This document shows positions 8,805 to 17,607 of a DNA stretch of 64,000 nt, piece by piece; position 1 is the stretch's first letter, and each line of letters starts with the position of its first letter. Location: positions 62,001-126,000 of the forward strand of contig NZ_CAJYES010000226.1 of assembly GCF_913773995.1 (NCBI RefSeq), read 5' to 3'. A program made the translations under genes and the position numbers. Origin of the DNA: an uncultured Pseudacidovorax sp. (GTDB lineage: Bacteria > Pseudomonadota > Gammaproteobacteria > Burkholderiales > Burkholderiaceae_C). The notes beneath the pieces are model-generated. The model was not told where the DNA came from. It searched no databases and was given only the letters and a program-made list of their open reading frames with translations.

Positions 8805-9545
8805 TCAGAAGCGGTAAGTGGCCGACAGGTAGGTCACCACCGGGTTCAGCTTGAGCCGCGCCTCGCTGGTGAGCAGTGGCAGGCCGGTCGCGGTCGTCGT
8901 GGTCAGCGTGGCCTTGGTCTTCAGCGGGATGTACGACACCGACAGCGAGATGCCCCAGTGGCGATCGAACTGCCAGGCCGCGCCCACGTTGAACACCGGC
9001 GCGAAGGAGCTGTCGAGCTTGGCCGAGGTGGCGGTGCTGAGCGGTGGGCGACCGGCCAGGCCGCCGACGGCGCTCTGCAGTCCTGGCGTCAGGCTGACGT
9101 CGCTGTACCAGACATAGGTGCCGCCCAGGCCGACGTAGGGCCGGAAGGCATCGTTGCCGTTGCCGAAGTAGTACTTGCCGAGGATGGTGGGGCTCCACTG
9201 CCGGGCCTCGCCCAGTTGGCCGACGCGGGCCAGCGTGCCTTCGCCATTAAGCTTGAACTTGGGCGGCACGCCCAGCACGCCTTCCACCGCCCAGTTCGGG
9301 TCGACGAAATAGACAGCGCTCAGGCCCAGGGTGTCGGCACTGCTGACGCCGGCGCCGGAGCCCGGCACCACGCTGGGAATGGGCGCCGTCACCGTCAGCG
9401 GCTTGCTGGAGTCGCGCGGCGAGAAATGGAGCCAGCCGGCGCCCAGTACCCAGTCGCCCGCCTGCTGGGCCAGCGCCGGCGTGGCGGCCAGGCCGCTCAG
9501 GGCGGCCAGGGTCAGAGTCTGGAGGAGTCGTTGTTGTCTCTGCAT
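8805..9545 (-). CDS. ompW: OmpW family outer-membrane protein
   Basis: A 246-residue eight-stranded beta-barrel protein of the OmpW family, a small outer-membrane channel linked to uptake of hydrophobic compounds and to stress responses. A signal peptide of about 26 residues ends ATPALA|QQ. OmpW segments include GWLHFSPRDSS, YFVDPNWAVEGVLGVPP, GKYYFGNGNDAFRPYVGLGGTY and the terminal strand ending in Phe. The 'PPKFKLNGEGTLARVGQLGEARQWSPTI' region is typical of beta-proteobacterial OmpW. It is transcribed alone, convergent with dadA. Confidence 0.9.
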   Translation of the reverse strand: MQRQQRLLQTLTLAALSGLAATPALAQQAGDWVLGAGWLHFSPRDSSKPLTVTAPIPSVVPGSGAGVSSADTLGLSAVYFVDPNWAVEGVLGVPPKFKLNGEGTLARVGQLGEARQWSPTILGKYYFGNGNDAFRPYVGLGGTYVWYSDVSLTPGLQSAVGGLAGRPPLSTATSAKLDSSFAPVFNVGAAWQFDRHWGISLSVSYIPLKTKATLTTTTATGLPLLTSEARLKLNPVVTYLSATYRF

Positions 9546-9629
9546 GGAAGAGTCCTTTGGATGAGGGATGCGTGCCGCTCACCCGCTGGACCCAGGCAGA
9601 GTCAAACAATGTGAACGACCGTTCGCTTT

Positions 9630-10544
9630 TTATCCCAAATCGGCGGAGAACGACGTCAGCGTCTGCCTTACACACGCGAGCAGCGTGCGCATGGCGACCG
9701 ACTCTGCACCGTGCTCGGCCCGCAACACGCGCACCGGCACCGGCAAGGCCGGCACCAGCGCCAGGCGGTCGACCTTGGCCGGGTCGGCCGAGAGCGCGGT
9801 GCAGCCGTCCACCAGCGCCGCGCCCAGGCCATGGTGGGCCATGGCCAGCGCCGCGTGGTAGGTCTGCACCGTGACCACCGCCTGCAGGCCCACGCCGGCC
9901 TCGCGGCAGGCCTGGGCCACGCCCAGGCCCAGCGGGTCGCGGCCATCCAGCGCGATCACAGGCACATCGGCCAGGTCGGGCAGCGAGAGCCGGCCCGCTT
10001 TCACCAGCGCGTCGGGCAGCAGGCCGCGCGGCGCCACGCAGACCATGCGGCTGTCCGCGACGGCCTCGTTGACCAGTCCTGCGTGGGGCAAGGCGCTGAA
10101 CGCGAAACCGATGTCCGCCTCGCGCAGCAGCAGGGCCGAAACGATCTGCGGCGTGTGAAGCGCCTCCACGCGGATCGCGACCGCCGGATGCCTGGCGCGG
10201 AAGGCGACCAGCGCCCGCGGCAGCACCTCGTGGGTCAGCGCCATCACCGCCAGGATGCGCAGCTCGCCGGCCACCTCGCCGCCATGGCGCAGCTGGCTGG
10301 CCAGGCGCTGCACCTCGTCGAGCTGCGCGAACAGCCGCTCGATGCGCGGATACAGCGCCTGCGCCTCGGCCGTGGGAATGAGCCGTCCCTTGGCACGCCG
10401 GAACAGCGCGAAGCCCAGCTGCAGCTCGGCATGCTGCAGCGTGCGGCTGACGGCCGGCTGCGTGACGTTGATGAGCCGCGCGGCCGCACTCACGCTGCCG
10501 GTGAGCATGACGGCGTTGAAGACCTCGATGTGGCGCAGGCGCAT
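9630..10544 (-). CDS. LysR-type transcriptional regulator
   Basis: A 304-residue LTTR. The N-terminal winged helix-turn-helix (about 1-60, RLINVTQPAVSRTLQHAELQLGFALFRR) is followed by a linker helix and a periplasmic-binding-protein-like effector domain (about 90-295). Sequence features around LALFRRAKGRLIPTAEA resemble regulators of opine/arginine-type catabolism (OccR/NocR-like), but the inducer is unknown. It starts nine bases after the stop of the adenosyltransferase gene on the same strand, so the two are likely cotranscribed. Confidence 0.9.
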   Translation of the reverse strand: MRLRHIEVFNAVMLTGSVSAAARLINVTQPAVSRTLQHAELQLGFALFRRAKGRLIPTAEAQALYPRIERLFAQLDEVQRLASQLRHGGEVAGELRILAVMALTHEVLPRALVAFRARHPAVAIRVEALHTPQIVSALLLREADIGFAFSALPHAGLVNEAVADSRMVCVAPRGLLPDALVKAGRLSLPDLADVPVIALDGRDPLGLGVAQACREAGVGLQAVVTVQTYHAALAMAHHGLGAALVDGCTALSADPAKVDRLALVPALPVPVRVLRAEHGAESVAMRTLLACVRQTLTSFSADLG

Positions 10545-10553
10545 GCGGCGCTG

Positions 10554-11138
10554 TCAGTCGCCTGTGGCCGATGCGTCCTGCGCGGCGCGCGCCATGCGCT
10601 CGCTCTTCCAGTACACGTCGTCGCCGCCATCCATGCGGTTGAGCACGCGGGCCAGCACGAAGAGCAGGTCCGACAGCCGGTTGAGGTAGCACCGCGGCGC
10701 ATCGTTGACCACCTCCACCGCCCCCAGCGCGACGATGGCGCGCTCGGCCCGGCGCGCCACGGTGCGGCACACATGGGCCTGCGAGGCGGCGCGCGTGCCG
10801 GCCGGCAGGATGAATTCGGCCAGTCGCGGCAGGGTGGCGTTGTGCGTCTCCAGCGCCTGGTCCAGCTGCAGCAGCGCCTCGTCCTTGAGCAGCGTGTAGC
10901 CGGGCATGGCCAGCTCGCCGCCCAGGTTGAAGAGCTGGTGCTGCACATCGACCAGCAGCTCGCGCACCTCGGTGGGCAACGGCTCGCACAGCAGCAGGCC
11001 GATGTGGGAATTGAGTTCGTCCACGTCGCCCATGGCATGCACGCGCAGATGGCCCTTGGAGACGCGGGTGTTGTCGCCCAGGCCGGTGCTGCCGTCGTCG
11101 CCGGTGCGCGTCGCGATCTGGGTGAGGCGGTTGCCCAT
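10554..11138 (-). CDS. ATP:cob(I)alamin adenosyltransferase, PduO type
   Basis: A 194-residue cytosolic enzyme that transfers the adenosyl group of ATP to cob(I)alamin to make coenzyme B12. PduO-type features are visible: N-terminal TRTGDDGSTGLGDNTRVSKG (ATP-binding loop), AMGDVDELNSHIG, and the C-terminal CRTVARRAER plus LNRLSDLLFVLAR. No other cobalamin genes and no B12-dependent mutase are nearby. It diverges from the flavoprotein gene at 11219 with 80 bp between starts, and the LysR gene follows it directly. Confidence 0.93.
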   Translation of the reverse strand: MGNRLTQIATRTGDDGSTGLGDNTRVSKGHLRVHAMGDVDELNSHIGLLLCEPLPTEVRELLVDVQHQLFNLGGELAMPGYTLLKDEALLQLDQALETHNATLPRLAEFILPAGTRAASQAHVCRTVARRAERAIVALGAVEVVNDAPRCYLNRLSDLLFVLARVLNRMDGGDDVYWKSERMARAAQDASATGD

Positions 11139-11218
11139 GCGGAAGTCCTTCTGTGGCTGCGGTTCCTAGAATGGTAGACCGCCCCGCCATGCACCCGGCG
11201 CAACGAAGGAGACCTCCA

Positions 11219-12643
11219 ATGAACGCCCCCGCCGACCTTGCCCGCCTGCATCCCGCCGTGGCGCCGCGCCCCGTGCCCGAGTCGCTGCTGGCGGCGCTGC
11301 GGGAGCGCTTCGGCGCGCAATGTTCCACGGCGCTGGCCGTGCGCGAACAGCATGGCCGCGACGAATCGCCCTTCGACGTGCCGCCGCCCGCGGCCGTGGT
11401 GTTCGCCGAGAGCACGCGCGACGTCGCCGATGCGGTCCGGCTGGCCTCGGACGCCGATGTACCGGTGATCCCCTTCGGTGTGGGCTCCTCGCTGGAAGGC
11501 CACCTGCTGGCCGTGCAGGGCGGCATCAGCATCGACATGTCGCGCATGAACCGGGTGCTGTCGGTGGATGCCGAGGACCTGACGGTGACCGTGCAGCCGG
11601 GCGTGACCCGCCGCCAACTCAATGAGGAGTTGCGTTGCAGCGGCCTCTTCTTTCCCATCGACCCGGGCGCGGATGCCAGCATCGGCGGCATGACGGCGAC
11701 GCGCGCCAGTGGCACGAATGCCGTGCGCTACGGCACCATGCGCGAGAACGTGCTGGCGCTGGAGGTGGTGACAGCCAGCGGCGAGACCATCCGCACCGGC
11801 ACGCGCGCGCGCAAGTCCTCGGCCGGCTACGACCTCACGCGACTGATCGTGGGCAGCGAAGGCACGCTGGGCATCGCCACCGAGATCACCCTGCGCATCT
11901 ATCCGCTGCCCGAGGCGGTCTCGGCCGCCATCTGCTCCTTCCCGAGCATCGAGGCGGCGGTGCGCACCACCATCCAGGTCATCCAGCTGGGCGTGCCGAT
12001 CGCGCGGGTGGAGCTGATCGACGTGAACTCGGTGCGCATGGTCAATGCGCATTCGAAGCTGAGCCTGCGCGAGCAGCCGATGCTGCTGATGGAGTTCCAC
12101 GGCTCGCCCGCCGGCGTGCAGGAGCAGGCCGAGACGGTGCAGGCCATCGCCAGCGAGATGGGCGGCAACGACTTCGAATGGGCCACCACGCCGGAGGAGC
12201 GCACCCGCCTGTGGACGGCGCGGCACAACGCCTACTTCGCGGCCGTGCAGTCACGGCCCGGCTGCCGCGCCGTGACCACCGACACCTGCGTGCCGATCTC
12301 GCGCCTGGCCGACTGCCTGCTGGCCTCGGTGGACGAGGTCGATGCCAGCGGCATCCCCTACTTCCTGGTGGGCCACGTAGGCGACGGCAACTTCCACTTC
12401 GGCTACCTGATCGACCCGCACGACCCCGACGAGCGGCTGCGCGCCGAGCAGCTGAGCCACAACCTGGTGTCGCGTGCCATCGCGATGGGCGGCACCTGCA
12501 CCGGCGAGCATGGCATCGGCCTGCACAAGATGAGCTTCCTCATCGACGAGGCCGGCGAAGGCGCGGTGAGCATGATGCGCACGCTGAAGAAGGCGCTGGA
12601 CCCGAAGAACATCCTCAACCCGGGCAAGATCTTCAGCCTGTAA
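11219..12643 (+). CDS. FAD-linked oxidase, GlcD / D-lactate dehydrogenase type
   Basis: A 474-residue 2-hydroxyacid dehydrogenase of the FAD_binding_4 / FAD-oxidase_C family. Residues about 55-190 form the FAD-binding PCMH fold with VIPFGVGSSLEGH and PGADASIGGMTATRASG. The C-terminal cap holds VGHVGDGNFHF and CTGEHGIGLHK, the conserved His-rich signatures of D-lactate dehydrogenase (cytochrome) and GlcD. The C-terminus DPKNILNPGKIF is diagnostic. GAAGGAGA precedes the ATG at 11219; a longer in-frame start at 11153 lacks such a site. TAGAAT at 11167-11172 is a plausible -10. GlcE/GlcF partners are absent, which favours a D-lactate-type single-subunit enzyme. Confidence 0.88.
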   Translation: MNAPADLARLHPAVAPRPVPESLLAALRERFGAQCSTALAVREQHGRDESPFDVPPPAAVVFAESTRDVADAVRLASDADVPVIPFGVGSSLEGHLLAVQGGISIDMSRMNRVLSVDAEDLTVTVQPGVTRRQLNEELRCSGLFFPIDPGADASIGGMTATRASGTNAVRYGTMRENVLALEVVTASGETIRTGTRARKSSAGYDLTRLIVGSEGTLGIATEITLRIYPLPEAVSAAICSFPSIEAAVRTTIQVIQLGVPIARVELIDVNSVRMVNAHSKLSLREQPMLLMEFHGSPAGVQEQAETVQAIASEMGGNDFEWATTPEERTRLWTARHNAYFAAVQSRPGCRAVTTDTCVPISRLADCLLASVDEVDASGIPYFLVGHVGDGNFHFGYLIDPHDPDERLRAEQLSHNLVSRAIAMGGTCTGEHGIGLHKMSFLIDEAGEGAVSMMRTLKKALDPKNILNPGKIFSL

Positions 12644-12666
12644 GCGCATGCCGCGGCGGGCCGCGG

Positions 12667-12690
12667 CTTCGACGAGCTCAGCCCGAACGG
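12667..12690. repeat. Dispersed palindromic element, copy 2 (single arm)
   Basis: One 24-base arm (CTTCGACGAGCTCAGCCCGAACGG) matches the right arm of copy 1 with two changes. The opposite arm is missing. It lies between the convergent flavoprotein and CsgG-like genes. Confidence 0.75.
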
Positions 12691-12725
12691 TCGCGAGAAG
12701 AAGCCGGCGTCCACCGGCCCCGCCC

Positions 12726-13616
12726 TTACTTCTTCTGCCGCGGCGCCGAGGTCTGCGACGGCGCGACGCCACCGTCCACGCCCAACCGGCCGCCACCGCC
12801 CAGACCCTGGCCCCGCACCGTCTGCGCCTGGTAGTTGCGCAGCGACACCACCATCTGGTTGTAGGCATCCATGAAGGCGGCGCTGATCACCTTGCCCTGG
12901 GCCGTGTTCGCATAGCCGCCCACCGAACCGCCTGCGCGACTGCCGAAGAGCGAGCCCATGGCGCCGAAGTCGGTCTTGGAGGCGCTGCCTTCGGCCGCCG
13001 CGATCTGCACGCCCGAGCGGTTGTCGATCAGGGTCAGCATCGTGCTGGCTTCCTTGGTCTGCATGCTGCCGCCGACGGCCGCCAGGGCGCGGCCCCGGTT
13101 GCCGCCGATCAGGCCGCCCAGCGTGCCGCCGATGCCACCCGCGTCGTTGTTGTTGAAGACGATCTCCGGCGACAGGCCGTAGTCCGAGGCCACCATCTGG
13201 CCACGGCCGAAGTTGCTGCCCTGGCGCATCTCGCCCGACTGCATCAGGGCTCGCTCGCGGCTCATGGCATTCATGCCGGCGGCGCCGCGCTCCACCACGA
13301 CGAAGCAGTTGGACTGCTGGATCAACAGGCGCAGGAGGGTGGCCGTGGGCGGCAGCTTGTATTGATTGGTGAGCACCGTGTACCAGCCGGCAGACTGGTT
13401 CTCGATGAGCGAGACGGTGCCCAGTGGCGATTCGCAACGCTCCAGCTGGCCGCTGGCATTGACGCTGGTTCCGCCCGCCGCGCCACCGGTGGCCACGGTC
13501 TTGGCGGACTGGCTGCCCATCTGCATGTCGGTCGTCTGGCAGCCGGCCAGGGCCAGCAGACCGGTCAATGCCATGGCGAGGGCCAGGCGGGGAGGAATGG
13601 GCGTCGTCGGATTCAT
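12726..13616 (-). CDS. CsgG/HfaB-like outer-membrane lipoprotein
   Basis: A 296-residue lipoprotein. The signal peptide ends in the lipobox LAGC with Cys26 as the lipidated residue. The mature part resembles the CsgG/HfaB family: FVVVERGAAGMNAMSRERALMQSG matches the CsgG segment where the barrel-forming domain begins, and DNRSGVQIAAAEG plus AFMDAYNQMV follow. CsgG proteins form secretion pores for amyloid or holdfast subunits; no curli genes are nearby, so cargo is unknown. A Gly/Ser/Thr-rich stretch after the Cys is a tether. The ATG at 13616 follows GAGAGG; upstream in-frame starts lack support. Confidence 0.78.
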   Translation of the reverse strand: MNPTTPIPPRLALAMALTGLLALAGCQTTDMQMGSQSAKTVATGGAAGGTSVNASGQLERCESPLGTVSLIENQSAGWYTVLTNQYKLPPTATLLRLLIQQSNCFVVVERGAAGMNAMSRERALMQSGEMRQGSNFGRGQMVASDYGLSPEIVFNNNDAGGIGGTLGGLIGGNRGRALAAVGGSMQTKEASTMLTLIDNRSGVQIAAAEGSASKTDFGAMGSLFGSRAGGSVGGYANTAQGKVISAAFMDAYNQMVVSLRNYQAQTVRGQGLGGGGRLGVDGGVAPSQTSAPRQKK

Positions 13617-13716
13617 GGTCGGCCTCTCGCGGGTTGCAGACATGCCGTCGTACCGGAGCAGACGGCGCGGCCGCAGCTTATCGGCGCACCCGCGCGCCGC
13701 GCATCCGACGAAAGTC

Positions 13717-13748
13717 GAGGGCGGCGGCATAGAACGGCCGCCGCCCTC
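13717..13748 (-). terminator. GC-rich stem-loop after parB
   Basis: A perfect 12-bp inverted repeat (GAGGGCGGCGGC and complement) with an eight-base loop begins 12 bp beyond the parB stop. It lacks a T tract, so termination is inferred from position. Confidence 0.5.
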
Positions 13749-13759
13749 TTCCGGGTCGC

Positions 13760-14728
13760 CTATCCCGCCGGAGAGGCACGCAGCCGTTCGATCAGGCCGT
13801 TCAGCGCATCCAGCGAGCCGAAATGGATCGCCAGCTCACCGCTCATCTGGGTCTGGCCGCCGCGCTTGCTCTGCTTCTTGATGCGCACCTCGACGGCGGC
13901 GGTCAGCAGGTCGGCCAGCTCCTCCTCGACGCGCTGCAGGTCGCGCGGCTTCTCGGGGGCTGCGCGCTGGGCCTGCGGCTGCAGACTGAATTCGGCGGAC
14001 AGCTTCTTGACCAGCCCCTCCGTCTCGCGCACCGACAGCTTGCGGGCCACGATCTGGTTGGCGGCCGTGATCTGCGCGGCACGGTCCAGGGCGAGCAGCG
14101 CGCGGGCATGGCCCATGTCCAGATCGCCAGCCATCAGCAGGCCCTGCACCGGATCGGCCAGGTTGAGCAGGCGCAGCAGGTTGCTGGCGGCACTGCGCGA
14201 GCGGCCCACAGCCTGCGCCGCCTGCTCATGCGTCAGGCCGAATTCATTGACCAGCCGTTGCAGGCCCTGGGCTTCTTCCAGCGGGTTGAGGTCCTCGCGC
14301 TGGATGTTCTCGATCAGCGACATCGCCGCGGCGGCCTCGTTGGGCACGTCGCGCACCAGCACGGGCACGCTGTCGAGGCCGGCGATCTTGGCCGCGCGGA
14401 AGCGGCGCTCGCCGGCGATGATTTCGTATTCGGCGTTCTTGGCGGCCGCCTGCTCGGCGTCCAGCCGGCGCACAAGGATCGGCTGCATGATGCCCTGCGC
14501 CTTGATGCTCTCGGCCAGCTCGTACAGCGCGCCCTCGTCCATGCGGGTGCGGGGCTGGTAGACGCCCGCCACCATCTGGTTCAGGGCCAAGGTGCTGGGA
14601 TTGCCGTCGCGGCGCGGCGCGGCCGCCTGTGCATCGGCCGAGGCCGCATCGTCGGCGTTGCGGCCAGCCGCGGGGCCCAGCAGGGCTTCGAGGCCGCGTC
14701 CGAGGCCCTTGGGTTTCTTGGTTGCCAT
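13760..14728 (-). CDS. parB: Chromosome-partitioning protein ParB (Spo0J)
   Basis: This 322-residue CTP-dependent DNA clamp loads at parS, spreads and works with ParA to segregate origins. The N-terminal tail MATKKPKGLGRGLEALLG is the ParA-interaction segment. The CTPase/ParB domain contains GERRFRAAKIAG (box II) and MSLIENIQREDLNPLEEA (box III), followed by the helix-turn-helix (EQAAQAVGRSRSAASNLLRLL) and a C-terminal dimerisation domain with a basic patch. Matching parS-type sites lie at 17018 and 18096. Its start overlaps the hydrolase stop by one base. Confidence 0.97.
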   Translation of the reverse strand: MATKKPKGLGRGLEALLGPAAGRNADDAASADAQAAAPRRDGNPSTLALNQMVAGVYQPRTRMDEGALYELAESIKAQGIMQPILVRRLDAEQAAAKNAEYEIIAGERRFRAAKIAGLDSVPVLVRDVPNEAAAAMSLIENIQREDLNPLEEAQGLQRLVNEFGLTHEQAAQAVGRSRSAASNLLRLLNLADPVQGLLMAGDLDMGHARALLALDRAAQITAANQIVARKLSVRETEGLVKKLSAEFSLQPQAQRAAPEKPRDLQRVEEELADLLTAAVEVRIKKQSKRGGQTQMSGELAIHFGSLDALNGLIERLRASPAG

Positions 14729-15306
14729 CAGCAGGAGGAAGAAGTGGGTTGCGGGGGCTGGATGAGCGCATCCAGCAGGGCGCGGCCTTCCGGCCAGTCG
14801 CCCAGGCCCGAGTCGGCGTTGAGGTGGCCACGGGCGCCGGCATCCACGAAGCGGGCGCCCCAGTGGCGGGCCAGGTCGCGGGCCTTGTCGGCGTCGCAGT
14901 AGGGGTCGTCGGTGGAGCCCACAAGCACCGCCGGGAAAGGCAAGGGCTGGCGCACGATGGGCGCCCAGCCGGGGATCTGGTGGCGCAGCGATTCGCGTTC
15001 GACGTCGCCCGGCGCCACCAGCAGCGCGCCCCGCACCCGGACCGTGTGGCGCGAATGGGCGGCCCAGGCGGCGGTCAGGATGCAACCCAGGCTGTGAGCG
15101 GCGAACACCACCGGCCCGGGAGCGGCCAGGATCTCCTCCTCCAGCCGCGCGCACCAGTCACCGCGAAGCGGGCGCATCCAGTCGTGCTGCTCGATGCGGT
15201 GGTCGCCGTACAGTGCCTCCCAGCGCGTCTGCCAGTGGCCGGGGCCGCTGTTCTGCCAACCCGGCAGCAGGAAGACGGAGACCGGCTCAATGGGATCTGG
15301 ATTCAT
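14728..15306 (-). CDS. RBBP9/YdeN-like alpha/beta hydrolase
   Basis: A 192-residue serine hydrolase of the RBBP9/YdeN family. FLLPGWQNSGPGHWQTRWE opens the fold. The nucleophile is S72 in AAHSLGC, the acid lies in GSTDDPYCD and the histidine in GHLNADSG. It sits between parA and parB and its stop overlaps the parB start codon by one base, an arrangement suggesting translational coupling. Members are small cytosolic esterases of unknown natural substrate. There is no known role in partitioning, so a functional link to ParAB is only contextual. Confidence 0.85.
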   Translation of the reverse strand: MNPDPIEPVSVFLLPGWQNSGPGHWQTRWEALYGDHRIEQHDWMRPLRGDWCARLEEEILAAPGPVVFAAHSLGCILTAAWAAHSRHTVRVRGALLVAPGDVERESLRHQIPGWAPIVRQPLPFPAVLVGSTDDPYCDADKARDLARHWGARFVDAGARGHLNADSGLGDWPEGRALLDALIQPPQPTSSSC

Positions 15307-15326
15307 TGCTATAAAAAGCGTAGCGG

Positions 15327-16220
15327 TCAGCCGCGCCGCGATGCACCGTCGCCGGCGTCATCGGAGTCCGCGTCGGCCTGCCCCTCGGCCGCCACTGCAT
15401 GCAATACCGGCACCGTCTGCGGTGCAGGGGGCGTAGCGGCGGCCGCGGCGCTGGCGGGTGGCATCTTGCGCACGAGTTCCTCGGCAAAGGCCACATAGGC
15501 CTGACTGCCCCGTGCGCCAGGGTCGAACACCACGCCCGGCAGGCCGTAGCTCGGCGCTTCAGCCAGACGCACATTGCGGGGAATGACCGTGTCGAACACC
15601 TTGTCGCCAAAGTGCGCCTTGAGCTGGTCGCTCACCTGCTGCTGCAGCGTGATGCGCGGATCGAACATCACCCGCAGCAGGCCGATGATCTGCAGGTTCT
15701 TGTTGAGGTTGGCGTGCACCTGCTTGATGGTGTTGACCAGGTCCGTCAGGCCTTCGAGCGCGAAGTACTCGCACTGCATCGGCACGATCACACCATGGGC
15801 GGCGCACAGGCCGTTGAGCGTCAGCAGGCTGAGCGAGGGCGGGCAGTCGATGAGCACGAAGTCGTATTCGGCGCCCACGGCGGCCAGCGCCGTGCGCAGG
15901 CGCTTTTCGCGGCGGTCGAGGGCAACCATCTCCACCTCGGCCCCCGCCAGCTCACGATTGGCGGGCAGCACGTCGTAGCCACAGGCCTCCACCGAAACCC
16001 GGGCCTCGGCCACGGAGGCGGACTCGAGCAGCACGTCGTAGACGGTGTACTCGGCATTGCGCTTGTCGATGCCCGAGCCCATGGTCGCGTTGCCCTGCGG
16101 ATCCAGATCGATCATCAGCACACGCTGGCCGACCTTCGCCAGGCCGGCGGCGAGGTTGACGGTGGTGGTGGTCTTGCCCACCCCACCCTTTTGGTTGGCG
16201 ATGCAGAAGATGCGGGCCAT
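15327..16220 (-). CDS. parA: Chromosome-partitioning ATPase ParA (Soj)
   Basis: A 297-residue Walker-type ATPase that binds nucleoid DNA non-specifically when ATP-bound and pulls ParB-parS complexes. The deviant Walker A KGGVGKTT is at residues 11-18, Walker A' is MIDLDPQGNAT, and VLIDCPPSLSLLT is the Walker B region. Residues beyond about 255 form an Ala/Pro/Asp-rich tail (about 40 residues) longer than in typical Soj proteins. It is followed by the hydrolase and parB in one minus-strand group, with rsmG and mnmG upstream. Confidence 0.96.
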   Translation of the reverse strand: MARIFCIANQKGGVGKTTTTVNLAAGLAKVGQRVLMIDLDPQGNATMGSGIDKRNAEYTVYDVLLESASVAEARVSVEACGYDVLPANRELAGAEVEMVALDRREKRLRTALAAVGAEYDFVLIDCPPSLSLLTLNGLCAAHGVIVPMQCEYFALEGLTDLVNTIKQVHANLNKNLQIIGLLRVMFDPRITLQQQVSDQLKAHFGDKVFDTVIPRNVRLAEAPSYGLPGVVFDPGARGSQAYVAFAEELVRKMPPASAAAAATPPAPQTVPVLHAVAAEGQADADSDDAGDGASRRG

Positions 16221-16257
16221 GTCGCGTGGATCCTGATGTCGGCGGGGGTGGGGGCGC

Positions 16258-16872
16258 TTACTGGCTGAGTGCGAGCTTGACGCCGAAAGCCACCAGCACG
16301 CCCCCCGCCGTCTTTTCGAGCAGGCTGGAGAGGCGACGGTTGGCGCGCAGCTTGTCGGCCAGATGGCGGGTGAGCAGCACGGCCACCAAACCGTAGCCGA
16401 AGGTGAGGGCCGCGATGGTCAGCGACATCGCGGCGAAGGTCAGCATGCCCTGATGGTGGGCGGGATCGATGAAGAGGGGAAAGAAGGCCATGTAGAACAC
16501 GATGGCCTTCGGATTCAGCAGGGTGATCGTCAGCGACTGCCGAAGGTAATGTCCCGGACGGATGTCGATCACCGCCTTGTCACCCGGACGCGCCCGCAGC
16601 ATCCGCAGCCCCATCCAGGCAAGGTAACCGGCGCCCAGCCATTGAACCGCGTGGAAGGCCGCCGGATAGGCCGCCAGCAACGCTGCCACGCCTGCCACGG
16701 CGGACCACATCAGCACTTGGTCACCCAGGATCACGCCCAGCGTGGCCGCGATTCCCCCACGCACGCCGCCTTTGGCCGTGGAACTCACCAAGGCCAAATT
16801 GCCTGGGCCGGGGATGGCCAGGAACACGAGGATGGCGGCCACGAAGGCGCCGTAGTCGGAGATGCCGAACAT
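16258..16872 (-). CDS. LysE/RhtB family amino-acid exporter
   Basis: This 204-residue inner-membrane protein has about six hydrophobic segments. The LysE/RhtB signature appears as FLAIPGPGNLALVSSTAKGG near the N-terminus, with WLGAGYLAWMGLRMLR and LLNPKAIVFYMAFFPLF later. The family exports neutral or basic amino acids and homoserine lactone-like compounds. It lies between rsmG and parA on the same strand. Its location is shared by many Comamonadaceae, but the substrate is not evident. Confidence 0.9.
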   Translation of the reverse strand: MFGISDYGAFVAAILVFLAIPGPGNLALVSSTAKGGVRGGIAATLGVILGDQVLMWSAVAGVAALLAAYPAAFHAVQWLGAGYLAWMGLRMLRARPGDKAVIDIRPGHYLRQSLTITLLNPKAIVFYMAFFPLFIDPAHHQGMLTFAAMSLTIAALTFGYGLVAVLLTRHLADKLRANRRLSSLLEKTAGGVLVAFGVKLALSQ

Positions 16873-16953
16873 GGGATTGAGCTGCTGGAGGGAGCGGCGA
16901 GTCTACGCGAGCAAGGCGACTGAGCTGCCGTTTGGCAGCCGCTTGCAGGCGAG

Positions 16954-17607
16954 TCAGCTTTGTTTTTTGCGCATCCAGACGATGCAGCGCTCGGCATCCA
17001 GGCCGGGGACGACGAGTTGTTCCACGTGAAACACATCCACGGAGGTCTGAAGCCGCTCGATCTCCTCTTCTGGCCGCTTTCCCTTCATCGCCATCCAGAC
17101 GCCCGCGGGACTCAGAAGCTGGGCTGAGCCATCCACGAAGTCGACCAGCGACGCAAAGGCCCGCGAGGTGATCACCTCGTAGCGACCTTCCAGTGTCTCC
17201 ACGCGCGCGTGGAGGCCTCGAAGTCGAGGCAGTTGAAGAGCGCCCGCCATCTGCTGCACGAAGGCCATCTTCTTGGCGACCGCATCCAGGCAATGCACTT
17301 CCAGGTCGGGCCGGCAGATGGCAATTACGACACCAGGCAGGCCGGCGCCCGAGCCCACGTCCAGCAGGCGCCCTGACTCCGACTGTTGTCGCCCCAGGGC
17401 CGGAACGGCTGCGAGGCTGTCCAGCAGGTGGTGGGTGATGACGAGCGCCGGATCGCGCAGCGCCGTGAGGTTGTAGACCTTGTTCCACTTGAGGATGGCA
17501 CTGCCGTAGTCCAGCAGCTGACGGATCTGCGCATCGGTCAGGTCCAGTCCCAGCGTCAGTGCGCCCTCCTCCAGTTGTTCGCGTTGCGCTTGGCTCACGA
17601 TACTCAT
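16954..17607 (-). CDS. rsmG: 16S rRNA (guanine527-N7)-methyltransferase RsmG
   Basis: A 217-residue S-adenosylmethionine-dependent enzyme (GidB) that methylates G527 in the 530 loop of 16S rRNA; its loss gives low-level streptomycin resistance. [30 protein letters not shown] (SAM-binding motif I) and [12 protein letters not shown] are diagnostic. Its ATG overlaps the mnmG stop by four bases (ATGA), the classical gidA-gidB coupling. A parS-type site lies inside the gene at 17018-17033, encoding part of VFHVEQ. Confidence 0.96.
   Translation of the reverse strand: MSIVSQAQREQLEEGALTLGLDLTDAQIRQLLDYGSAILKWNKVYNLTALRDPALVITHHLLDSLAAVPALGRQQSESGRLLDVGSGAGLPGVVIAICRPDLEVHCLDAVAKKMAFVQQMAGALQLPRLRGLHARVETLEGRYEVITSRAFASLVDFVDGSAQLLSPAGVWMAMKGKRPEEEIERLQTSVDVFHVEQLVVPGLDAERCIVWMRKKQS
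17018..17033. promoter_or_regulatory. parS-like ParB-binding site in rsmG
   Basis: TGTTCCACGTGAAACA differs from the consensus palindrome TGTTTCACGTGAAACA at one position. It is within the rsmG coding sequence, 2.3 kb upstream of parB. Confidence 0.85.
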
